A stretch of DNA of 9,240 nucleotides, taken from contig JAAVAY010000014.1 in assembly GCA_014803815.1 (NCBI GenBank), positions 1,944 through 11,183 of the forward strand, read 5' to 3'. Shown here piece by piece: positions 1 through 5,538 of this stretch. Every line of letters begins with the position of its first letter. The first letter of the stretch is position 1. The position numbers and the translations under genes are program-made. The DNA is from Allobaculum sp. GTDB taxonomy: Bacteria > Bacillota_I > Bacilli_A > Erysipelotrichales > Erysipelotrichaceae. The notes beneath the pieces are model-generated. The model had not been told where the DNA came from, made no database searches, and worked only from the letters and a program-made list of their open reading frames with translations.

Positions 1-58
1 ATCAGGGAATCAAGTAAGCTTTATTTGATTGGGAAGCATTCCTTAAGGAGGGCGTATT

Positions 59-769
59 TTGAATGACGATTTGAAATGGGCTGGATTGGCGATCTTTTTG
101 GCTGTAGTGGATGGCCTGATTTGTCATGTAGCGCATTGGTCCTTGTTTAGTTCCTCTACCTTTTCGGCTTTAGCCGCTTGGTCCATTACGCTTCTTTTTG
201 CTCTTGTCTTTTTTGTTTTGTATTTTCTTCAAAAGAAAAAAGCTTCCCAAAAAAAATCTTCTCAAAGTTTGATTCAACCTTTGGATTCCACATTAAAAAT
301 GATAAAAAGGACTTCTTCACCCGTTTTTTCCAAAGAAGTCCAACAACTGTATGATCAAGGATTACGCCTACAAAAAAAAAGTAAGCAACTCGATACCTCT
401 TTACAAGATTACTTTGGAGAGGCGAGATTGAGTTATGCTAAATTTGCTACATCGATAAACGGTGGGATAGAGGCTTTTCAGGCGAATGTTCAAGCCATTT
501 TGGCTCGAATGAATAGCTTTGATACACTTGGTTATGAAGAGCTTTTTAAACATCATCTTGAATACACTAAAGCAATGGAACCGTATCAAGAGTGTTTTTC
601 CTTTATTCATAAAACCCTACAAGCCAATGAGGAAATCTTAGAACGCTTTGATCGCTTGCTCGAGGAAGTCAATGCGCTTTCGTATCCGACTCAAAATCTT
701 GAAACAAGTGAAACTTTACAAGAGCTAAGTATCCTTATTGAACAAACAAAGCGGTATCAACCACATTAA
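59..769 (+). CDS. XpaC-like two-TM membrane protein with cytosolic helical domain
   Basis: This 236-residue protein starts at a TTG, chosen because AAGGAGGG (45-52) lies 6 bases upstream; no ATG in this frame has such a site. Two hydrophobic helices, about residues 8-26 and 37-57, form an N-terminal hairpin. A Lys/Ser-rich stretch (58-70) and a mostly helical cytosolic part follow, with a Tyr/Phe-rich block near 158-180. This layout, the size, and the position directly before a telA gene match the XpaC family (PF10112, named for 5-bromo-4-chloroindolyl phosphate hydrolysis in Bacillus), which sits next to the TelA homologue yaaN in B. subtilis. The biochemical role of that family is unclear, and no catalytic motif is visible here, so I would not call it a hydrolase. 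The assignment rests on architecture and neighbour more than on sequence identity. A plausible role, by inference, is membrane anchor or partner for TelA. Confidence 0.65.
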   Translation: MNDDLKWAGLAIFLAVVDGLICHVAHWSLFSSSTFSALAAWSITLLFALVFFVLYFLQKKKASQKKSSQSLIQPLDSTLKMIKRTSSPVFSKEVQQLYDQGLRLQKKSKQLDTSLQDYFGEARLSYAKFATSINGGIEAFQANVQAILARMNSFDTLGYEELFKHHLEYTKAMEPYQECFSFIHKTLQANEEILERFDRLLEEVNALSYPTQNLETSETLQELSILIEQTKRYQPH

Positions 770-801
770 TTGGTTTCAGTGCTTTTTATTTTTGTCTTTT
801 C

Positions 802-859
802 CCTTACAGAGTGCATAGAAAGGAAGGCTCGCCTTTCTGTAAGGTGCTTTTTGGCGAGC
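802..859 (+). promoter_or_regulatory. Competing hairpins around the telA ribosome binding site
   Basis: Two mutually exclusive structures can be drawn. Structure A pairs CCTTACAGA (802-810) and AAAGG (819-823) with CCTTTCTGTAAGG (832-844), leaving an 8-base bulge (811-818). It buries AAAGG, part of the purine-rich AAAGGAAGG at 819-827. Structure B pairs GCTCGCC (827-833) with GGCGAGC (853-859), leaves that purine run largely free, and puts it effectively about 10 bases from the telA ATG at 870. No other good Shine-Dalgarno lies close to that ATG. The complementarity is seen directly; a regulatory role is inference. Structure A is followed by TGCTTTTT, so a weak terminator reading is also possible. 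Confidence 0.4.
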
Positions 860-869
860 AATTTTCTTT

Positions 870-2051
870 ATGGCTTTTAGTATGGATGTCGATGCCCTCG
901 ACAAGGAAACCGTCACCGAACCATTAAATCCAACTCCTGCTCAAAAAACAGTCTTAGGCTCTATGGCCCAAGAAAATGCAAAAGAAGTCATGCAAATTGA
1001 TCTGGACTCTTTAGAAGAGCGGCGCAATATCGCGAGTACGATTGATAATTTTGGCAAAGATATCGTGGTGAAATCGAGCGATAAAAACAAAATGCTGGAA
1101 AAAACCTTGGCAGATCTTTCTAAAACAGGTAGTGAAGGGGGTCAAGTCGTTGACTCTTTGGCCCGCTTAAATCGGGAGATGAAAGAACTTGATCCAAGTG
1201 GAGTTAACTTCAATAACGACTCCTTCTTTGGACGCATGTTTAATCCAGTGCGCAATTACTTTCAACGCTATGAAAAAGCCGATGCGCAAATCGAAGAGAT
1301 CCTCGATTCCTTGGATGCGGGTAAAAAAGCGTTACAAAATGACAACACTACATTAGAAATTGAACAAGCCTCTTTACGCGATTTGACGATTAAACTCGGT
1401 CGTCAAGTGGAATTGGGTACACAAATGGATGAAGCAGTCTCACTTGCCCTCGAAGAAGCCCAAGTAAACAATGAAGATCCAGAAAAGATCAAATACATCC
1501 AAGATGAAGTGCTCTTTCCTTTGCGTCAAAAGGTGATGGACTTGCAACAGATGCAAGCGGTCAATCAACAAGGCTACTTTGCCATGGAGATTGTGCGGCG
1601 CAACAACAAAGAACTCATCCGTGCCGTCGAACGCGCCCAACATGTCACCGTATCGGCTTTACGCACCGCAGTGACCGTGGCTTCGGCTTTGTACAACCAA
1701 CGCATCGTGTTAGACAAAGTCAAAATGATCAACGACACCACCAACAACCTCATTCGCTCTACCTCCGTCATGCTCAAACAACAAGGGGCTGCCATTCAAC
1801 AACAAGCGATGGATGCCAATATTAGTGTCGATACGCTTAAAGAAGCGTTCCGCAACACGTTTGAAGCGTTGGATGCAGTGGATAGCTACAAACAAAAAGC
1901 TCTTCCTCAGCTTAAAACTCAACTTGATGCATTCCGTGAAATGGCCGATGAAGGCGAACGCCGCATTCAACGCATTGAATCCTCAAGAGCCTATAAGGAA
2001 GGCATGGATCGAAGCGAATATATCAAGAGCTTGCCTAAGCTTCCTGAATAA
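870..2051 (+). CDS. telA: TelA-family toxic anion (tellurite) resistance protein
   Basis: A 393-residue soluble, almost entirely helical protein of the TelA family (PF05816), the usual length for B. subtilis YaaN/YceH-type members. Recognisable family features are the L-x(4)-M-x-E-L-D-P element at residues 100-109, a long coiled coil around 131-165, and the conserved Ala-rich helix near 262-295 (SALRTAVTVASALYN). There are no TM segments and no enzyme motif. Members are linked to resistance to tellurite and, in Listeria, to nisin and other cell-wall-active drugs; the mechanism is not established. It follows the XpaC-like gene by 100 bases on the same strand, the pairing seen in Bacillus. ATG 870 is the first ATG after an in-frame stop at 840. 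Its nearest strong purine run is at 819-827, beyond a possible hairpin; ATG 882 is an alternative start. Family assignment is firm, the substrate is unknown. Confidence 0.88.
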   Translation: MAFSMDVDALDKETVTEPLNPTPAQKTVLGSMAQENAKEVMQIDLDSLEERRNIASTIDNFGKDIVVKSSDKNKMLEKTLADLSKTGSEGGQVVDSLARLNREMKELDPSGVNFNNDSFFGRMFNPVRNYFQRYEKADAQIEEILDSLDAGKKALQNDNTTLEIEQASLRDLTIKLGRQVELGTQMDEAVSLALEEAQVNNEDPEKIKYIQDEVLFPLRQKVMDLQQMQAVNQQGYFAMEIVRRNNKELIRAVERAQHVTVSALRTAVTVASALYNQRIVLDKVKMINDTTNNLIRSTSVMLKQQGAAIQQQAMDANISVDTLKEAFRNTFEALDAVDSYKQKALPQLKTQLDAFREMADEGERRIQRIESSRAYKEGMDRSEYIKSLPKLPE

Positions 2052-2075
2052 GGCTTCTTGATCGGTTGAGTCTTT

Positions 2076-2135
2076 CTTTTTTGTAGGAAAACACACCACA
2101 AAAAAGGGAGAATTTTCCCCAATTTTCAAAATTTT
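2076..2135. repeat. AT-rich inverted repeats downstream of telA
   Basis: CTTTTTTGT (2076-2084) is a perfect inverted match to ACAAAAAAG (2098-2106) across 13 bases. It is followed by a GGGA/TCCC pair and then by AATTTTCAAAATT flanked by CCCC and, after two bases, GGG. These are low-complexity stems with few G:C pairs. They could help end telA transcription in either direction, but none is a textbook intrinsic terminator with a GC stem and T-run. No gene is visible between 2052 and the promoter at 2147. Confidence 0.35.
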
Positions 2136-2146
2136 GGGATGAGGAC

Positions 2147-2176
2147 TTTACACCTCTTTTCAATTGTTTGTATATT
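2147..2176 (+). promoter_or_regulatory. Sigma-A-type promoter of the Trp T-box operon
   Basis: A -35-like TTTACA (2147-2152) and a -10-like TATATT (2171-2176) are separated by 18 bases. Each matches the consensus at 5 of 6 positions. Transcription would start near 2183, just before the first paired bases of the T-box leader, which is the right place. Predicted by eye from consensus only. Confidence 0.55.
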
Positions 2177-2182
2177 GGCCTT

Positions 2183-2456
2183 AACAACAACTTGTATTCA
2201 AACCGATGCGGAAGAGATCAAACAGAAAAAGGGATCAAAGCGAATCCGGGTGGGTGGAAGCCGGAGGATTACCGTTCTGCAAATGGACTTCTAAGGGCGA
2301 GGTGAACGAATAGTAGCCAAGCCGGGGCTTTCCCGTTATAGAAAGAAGAATGTAGTGTGCATTCGATGAGTGGGCGTAAATCAACGCCAATACAGGTGGT
2401 ACCGCAGAATATTCTGTCCTGTTTTCTCTTAATAAGGAGAAAACAGGACTTTTTTT
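2183..2456 (+). promoter_or_regulatory. T-box riboswitch, tryptophan-type (UGG specifier)
   Basis: A tRNA-sensing leader for the importer genes that follow. The T-box sequence AGGTGGTACCGCAG (2394-2407) is nearly canonical. Stem I can be traced: GAAG (2211-2214) pairs with CTTC (2288-2291), CAGAA (2223-2227) with TTCTG (2275-2279), and ATCCGG with CCGGAGGAT around the distal GGTGGAA loop (2251-2259). The internal loop left between these helices holds CAAATGGA, placing the specifier TGG at 2284-2286, in the same register as GGC in the B. subtilis glyQS leader. A stem III (GGCGT 2373-2377 with ACGCC 2384-2388) precedes the T-box. Antiterminator ACAGG (2392-2396) with CCTGT (2418-2422) excludes the terminator. 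Uncharged tRNA-Trp should therefore switch the operon on when Trp is short. The class is certain; the Trp specificity is strong inference from the loop register and the downstream genes. Confidence 0.93.
2416..2456 (+). terminator. Terminator of the Trp T-box
   Basis: GTCCTGTTTTCTC (2416-2428) pairs perfectly over 13 bp with GAGAAAACAGGAC (2437-2449), with loop TTAATAAG and then seven T (2450-2456). Its 5' arm shares CCTGT with the antiterminator, so the two folds cannot coexist. Confidence 0.95.
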
Positions 2457-2511
2457 ATCGCCTTAGGTGTAAAACACCGCCTCTCTTTATGACCCCAAGG
2501 AGAATTTTATT

Positions 2512-3552
2512 ATGAAAACGTTACGTAAATCATTAGCCATTTTGGCTGCTGCCGCTCTTTTAGCCGGTTGCTCTACTTCCACTTCCACCTCTACGACCGC
2601 TTCAACAAGCTCTACGAGTGGAGAAGAAGTCTACACCATTGGCTTAGCGCAAATCGTCGATCACCCTTCTTTAAACACCATTCGCGAAGCGATGCTCGAT
2701 GAACTCGAAGATCTTGGCTATACAGATGGGGACACCATCATCGTCAATTACCAAAATGCCGCAAACAAGACGTCCAATTTGGACTCCATCATGTCGGGGT
2801 ATGAAGCCGATGGCGTGGATGCGATCGTGGCGATTGCTACGCCTACCGCTCTATCCGCTCAAAATTATGCCGATTCCATTCCTGTGATCTTCTCCGCTGT
2901 TTCCGATCCTGTAGGCGCAGGCTTAGTGGAATCCATTGAAGCCCCAGGAGGCAACATCACTGGAACTTCGGATGAAGTGCAAGTCGATCAAATCGTGGAT
3001 TTAATGTTGCAACTCTCTCCTGATATCAAAACAGTTGGCGTACTCTACAACGCGGGAGAAGCCAACAGCGTTTCCAACATTCAGCGCTTTAAAGAATACG
3101 CAGAGTCCAAAGGTTTAACCGTTGTGGAAAAAACGGGTACCGATAATACCACCATGCAACAAGCCGCGGTAGAACTGGCCAACAGTGTGGATGCGATGTT
3201 CTCTCCCAATGACAACACCGTCGCTACAGGTATGGTTTCGCTTGGCGAAGTGGCGAAAAATGCAGGGGTTCCTTACTATGTAGGCGCTGACTCCATGGTA
3301 GAAACTGGTGGTTTTGCGACCGTTGGCATTAACTATGAAGATCTCGGCCGTGAAACCGCGAAGATGACAGTAGAAGTATTGGAAGGAAAATCGCCTTCTG
3401 AAATCGCCGTAAAAGTATTTAAAGATGATCTCAATGTCTACATCAACGAAGAGGTTTTACAAGCCTTAGAAGCTTCAAGCAAGACTCCTGTTTCCATTCC
3501 CGCTTCTTTAGAAAGCCAAGACAACCTTATCCTCGTTCAAAACCAAGAATAA
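2512..3552 (+). CDS. trpX: ABC importer substrate-binding lipoprotein, probable tryptophan-binding TrpX
   Basis: A 346-residue extracellular lipoprotein. The N-terminus is a lipoprotein signal peptide with lipobox LAGC (17-20, Cys20 lipidated) followed by a Ser/Thr-rich linker (21-37). The rest is a two-lobe periplasmic-binding fold of the ABC_sub_bind family (PF04392), with recognisable VYTIGLAQIVDHPSL at the start of the mature domain, VDAIVAIATPTA, and PYYVGADSMV near the C-terminal lobe. AAGGAG (2497-2502), 9 bases before ATG, fixes the start. It is the first gene after the UGG T-box and is followed by a permease and an ATPase, the order known for trpXYZ in Firmicutes. PF04392 proteins as a group have poorly known ligands, so Trp is inferred from the specifier codon; an indole or other aromatic relative remains possible. 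The protein itself contains no Trp. Confidence 0.85.
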   Translation: MKTLRKSLAILAAAALLAGCSTSTSTSTTASTSSTSGEEVYTIGLAQIVDHPSLNTIREAMLDELEDLGYTDGDTIIVNYQNAANKTSNLDSIMSGYEADGVDAIVAIATPTALSAQNYADSIPVIFSAVSDPVGAGLVESIEAPGGNITGTSDEVQVDQIVDLMLQLSPDIKTVGVLYNAGEANSVSNIQRFKEYAESKGLTVVEKTGTDNTTMQQAAVELANSVDAMFSPNDNTVATGMVSLGEVAKNAGVPYYVGADSMVETGGFATVGINYEDLGRETAKMTVEVLEGKSPSEIAVKVFKDDLNVYINEEVLQALEASSKTPVSIPASLESQDNLILVQNQE

Positions 3553-3558
3553 AAGAAG

Positions 3559-3603
3559 AAAGGAGAATTCACAAAAGTTGAGGAAATTTCCTTAATCTTT
3601 GTG
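3559..3603 (+). promoter_or_regulatory. SD-hairpin-GTG initiation region of the permease gene
   Basis: AAAGGAG (3559-3565) is a strong Shine-Dalgarno but lies 35 bases before GTG 3601. Bases 3574-3600 fold as a hairpin: AAAG with CTTT, then TTGAGG with CCTTAA (one G-T pair), one bulged T (3596), loop AAATTT. The hairpin ends at the base before GTG, so looping it out leaves 8 bases between SD and start, an optimal distance. An RNA hairpin that shortens the effective SD-start distance is documented for phage T4 gene 25. A weaker GAGG (3580-3583) inside the hairpin is 17 bases from GTG. Confidence 0.5.
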
Positions 3604-4485
3604 AATGGTTTTATGACAACAGCTCTTTTGTTAAATGCCGTACAGTTAGGTCTTGTCTTTGCGGTGCTCTCGCTTGGTGAATATATCACCGTCAACATCA
3701 TGGACAGTCCTGATTTAACAGTTGATGGCTCCTTTGTCACTGGAGCCGCTGTATGCGCGATGTTGACTCTACAAGGAATGCCCAACATGGGCCTTTTAGC
3801 CAGTCTTTTGGCTGGAGCCGCTTGCGGCTGTGTGACCGCATTTTTACAAACAAAAATGCGCATTCAACCTCTACTCGCTGGGATATTGACTATGACTGGT
3901 CTGTATTCCATCAACTTGCGCATTATGAACAATATGCCAACAGTCAATCTCTTTATTAAAGGAAAACCCGCCTATACGATTTTGGCCAACGCCTCTACAC
4001 GTCTATGGGTGTTGCTTGGCATTGTGCTTTTGATCATCGGTTTGTTGTATGTATTTTTCAAAACCAACTTGGGTTTGATGTTGCGGGCAAGTGGGGACAA
4101 TGAAACCATGGTGAAAAACTCATCCATCAACGTCGATACCATGAAATTTTTAGGTCTTGGCTTATCCAATGCGTTGGTGGGGTTGAGTGGAGCGCTTTTA
4201 TGCCAACTTCAAAATTTTGCCGATATTTCAAGTGGTACAGGGATGTTGGTATTGGGCTTAGCGGGCATCATCATTGGAGAAGCCATCTTACGTCCAAAAA
4301 ATGTTGGCATGGGATTGATCGCCGCTGCTTTAGGGGCCGTTCTCTATCGTATTTTGTATACCTTGGCTTTACGCTTAGGTTTTGCGGCTTCAGACATGAA
4401 CCTTGTTTCCTCAATTTTGGTAGCCATTACCATTTCCATTCCTCATCTCCAAAAATTGATGAAAGGAAGGAAAAGTCATGCTTGA
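3601..4485 (+). CDS. trpY: ABC importer permease, probable TrpY
   Basis: A 294-residue polytopic membrane protein of the branched-chain-type permease family (PF02653), with about eight or nine hydrophobic helices spread from residue 7 to 282. The PDLTVDGSF element after the first helix (37-45) is typical of permeases paired with PF04392 binding proteins. The cytosolic loop at about 154-170 (TNLGLMLRASGDN) is the likely contact with the ATPase. It probably works as a homodimer, since only one permease gene is present. The start is uncertain: GTG 3601, or ATG 3613, which is in frame but has no nearby SD; GTG is preferred because of the hairpin arrangement ahead of it. Trp136 is the only Trp in the operon's proteins. 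The gene lies 48 bases after trpX and overlaps the ATPase gene by 8 bases, which implies coupled translation. Confidence 0.87.
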   Translation: MNGFMTTALLLNAVQLGLVFAVLSLGEYITVNIMDSPDLTVDGSFVTGAAVCAMLTLQGMPNMGLLASLLAGAACGCVTAFLQTKMRIQPLLAGILTMTGLYSINLRIMNNMPTVNLFIKGKPAYTILANASTRLWVLLGIVLLIIGLLYVFFKTNLGLMLRASGDNETMVKNSSINVDTMKFLGLGLSNALVGLSGALLCQLQNFADISSGTGMLVLGLAGIIIGEAILRPKNVGMGLIAAALGAVLYRILYTLALRLGFAASDMNLVSSILVAITISIPHLQKLMKGRKSHA

Positions 4486-5227
4486 ACTCAAAAACGTCAC
4501 CGTCATCTTCAATGAAGGCACGACTCTAGAAAAAAAAGCTCTCGATAATGTGTCTTTGACCATCCATCCAGGGGAGTTTGTTACCATTCTTGGTAGCAAT
4601 GGAGCTGGTAAATCGACTTTCTTTAATGTCATCACTGGCTCGGCTAAAGTCAAAAGTGGCCAAGTGATCTTAGATGGGGTAGACATCACCGATCAGCCTG
4701 AACACGTACGTAGCCGCACTTTAGGACGACTTTTTCAAGATCCTAGCCAAGGCACTGCCCCTCATATGACGGTTGAGGAAAACATGGGATTGGCCATTTC
4801 GTCTACTCGTAAGCCCTTTGCAATTGCCGTGCGCAAGAAGGAAGAGGAGCAATTCAAATCCATCTTATCGGAACTCGATATGGGCTTAGAAGAGCGCTTA
4901 AAAACGCCGATTGGTCTCTTATCCGGTGGCCAGCGTCAAGCGGTGGCTTTAATGATGGCCGTAGCCACTCCACCCAAGCTTTTGATGCTCGATGAACACA
5001 CCGCCGCTTTGGATCCCATCAGTGCGAAAAAAATTTTGGAAGTAACCAATCGCCTCATTCGCAAAGATAAGATGACAGCCTTGATGATCACCCACAACTT
5101 AAAGGATGCGCTTGAAAATGGAGATCGCTTATTGATTTTTCAAGATGGCAAAGTCACCCACGATTTTTCAGGAGAGGCTAAAGAAAAATTGACTTTAGAA
5201 GACCTTGTCCATTGCTACGATGTATAA
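4478..5227 (+). CDS. trpZ: ABC importer ATPase, probable TrpZ
   Basis: A 249-residue nucleotide-binding subunit that powers the importer at the cytosolic face. All motifs are intact: Walker A GSNGAGKST (39-47), Q-loop Gln87, signature LSGGQ (148-152), Walker B KLLMLDE (167-173), D-loop around 175-179, and switch His206. The DEHTAALD wording is common in ATPases partnered with PF04392 systems. Start ATG 4478 has AAGGAAGG ending at 4470, 7 bases away; the permease stop TGA (4483-4485) overlaps the start, so expression should be stoichiometric. No Trp residues occur. As the last gene of the T-box operon it is followed 48 bases later by a strong terminator. ATPase identity is certain; the Trp substrate follows from the operon's riboswitch. 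Confidence 0.9.
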   Translation: MLELKNVTVIFNEGTTLEKKALDNVSLTIHPGEFVTILGSNGAGKSTFFNVITGSAKVKSGQVILDGVDITDQPEHVRSRTLGRLFQDPSQGTAPHMTVEENMGLAISSTRKPFAIAVRKKEEEQFKSILSELDMGLEERLKTPIGLLSGGQRQAVALMMAVATPPKLLMLDEHTAALDPISAKKILEVTNRLIRKDKMTALMITHNLKDALENGDRLLIFQDGKVTHDFSGEAKEKLTLEDLVHCYDV

Positions 5228-5274
5228 TTCTTCTCATTTCCAAAATGTACGATTTTAAAACGAAATTAAAAAAT

Positions 5275-5331
5275 AGCCCCGTTAAAGTAACTGAAAACCT
5301 CTTTCAGAGCTTTTGAATGGGGCTTTTTTTT
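5275..5331 (+). terminator. Terminator after the importer operon
   Basis: AGCCCC (5275-5280) pairs with GGGGCT (5319-5324). Inside it AAAG (5284-5287) can pair with CTTT (5310-5313) and CTGAAA (5291-5296) with TTTCAG (5302-5307). The T-run is 5324-5331. The A-rich left flank (5265-5273) would give a U-rich tail on the other strand too, but nothing on that strand seems to need it. Confidence 0.88.
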
Positions 5332-5350
5332 AGGTTTTTTTGGTACTTTT

Positions 5351-5379
5351 ATGGCATAGAATCATGATTTAGGTATAAT
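5351..5379 (+). promoter_or_regulatory. Promoter of the deoR-type regulator gene
   Basis: A perfect -10 TATAAT (5374-5379) lies 17 bases after ATGGCA (5351-5356, 4 of 6 to TTGACA). The start of transcription would be near 5386, giving an untranslated leader of about 150 bases. The perfect 10-bp palindrome AATCATGATT (5360-5369) lies in the spacer, where a bound repressor would block RNA polymerase. Confidence 0.6.
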
Positions 5380-5470
5380 TATTTTGCCCAACAAGTCATT
5401 GGACGCTTTTACTATCGGTTTTTTAATATCCTAATCCTATTATCTGTTGGACCTTTCTGACATCCATTTG

Positions 5471-5498
5471 GATCCAAGCTGTTCGAACAACTTGGATC
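5471..5498. repeat. 28-bp near-perfect palindrome in the regulator's leader
   Basis: GATCCAAG (5471-5478) and CTTGGATC (5491-5498) are perfect inverted arms. The centre carries a second palindrome, TGTTCGAACA (5480-5489), so 13 of 14 base pairs match; only C5479/A5490 breaks the symmetry. TTTTC and a T-rich stretch follow. As DNA it could be an operator; as RNA it is a hairpin with TCGA loop that could end or attenuate transcription 40 bases before the ATG at 5539. The bases TTGGA at 5399-5403 and 5447-5451 could pair with the TCCAA in its left arm (5473-5477). Confidence 0.55.
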
Positions 5499-5538
5499 TT
5501 TTCTATATTTGTTTTTTCGAAAAGAAAGAAGGAAAAGT

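Noticed and set aside
1..66. An open frame from base 1 to TGA at 64-66 that could be the tail of an upstream gene overlapping the first gene's start.
   Set aside because: It is only 21 codons, uses AGG codons that the other genes avoid and one formed by the SD itself, and resembles nothing I recognise. The other two frames stop within the first 28 bases.
1440..1970. Overlapping minus-strand open frames of 67-86 codons inside telA.
   Set aside because: They mirror the well-conserved telA frame, lack ribosome sites and show no family features; they are shadows.
2466..2478. GGTGT-AAA-ACACC hairpin after the T-box terminator.
   Set aside because: It is a 5-bp stem with no T-run, far enough from the trpX SD not to mask it. 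It is probably incidental.
3537..4689. Minus- and plus-strand open frames of 65-109 codons overlapping the permease and ATPase genes.
   Set aside because: Alternate-frame shadows of clearly recognisable ABC subunits; their Arg/His/Trp-rich composition is typical of out-of-frame reading.
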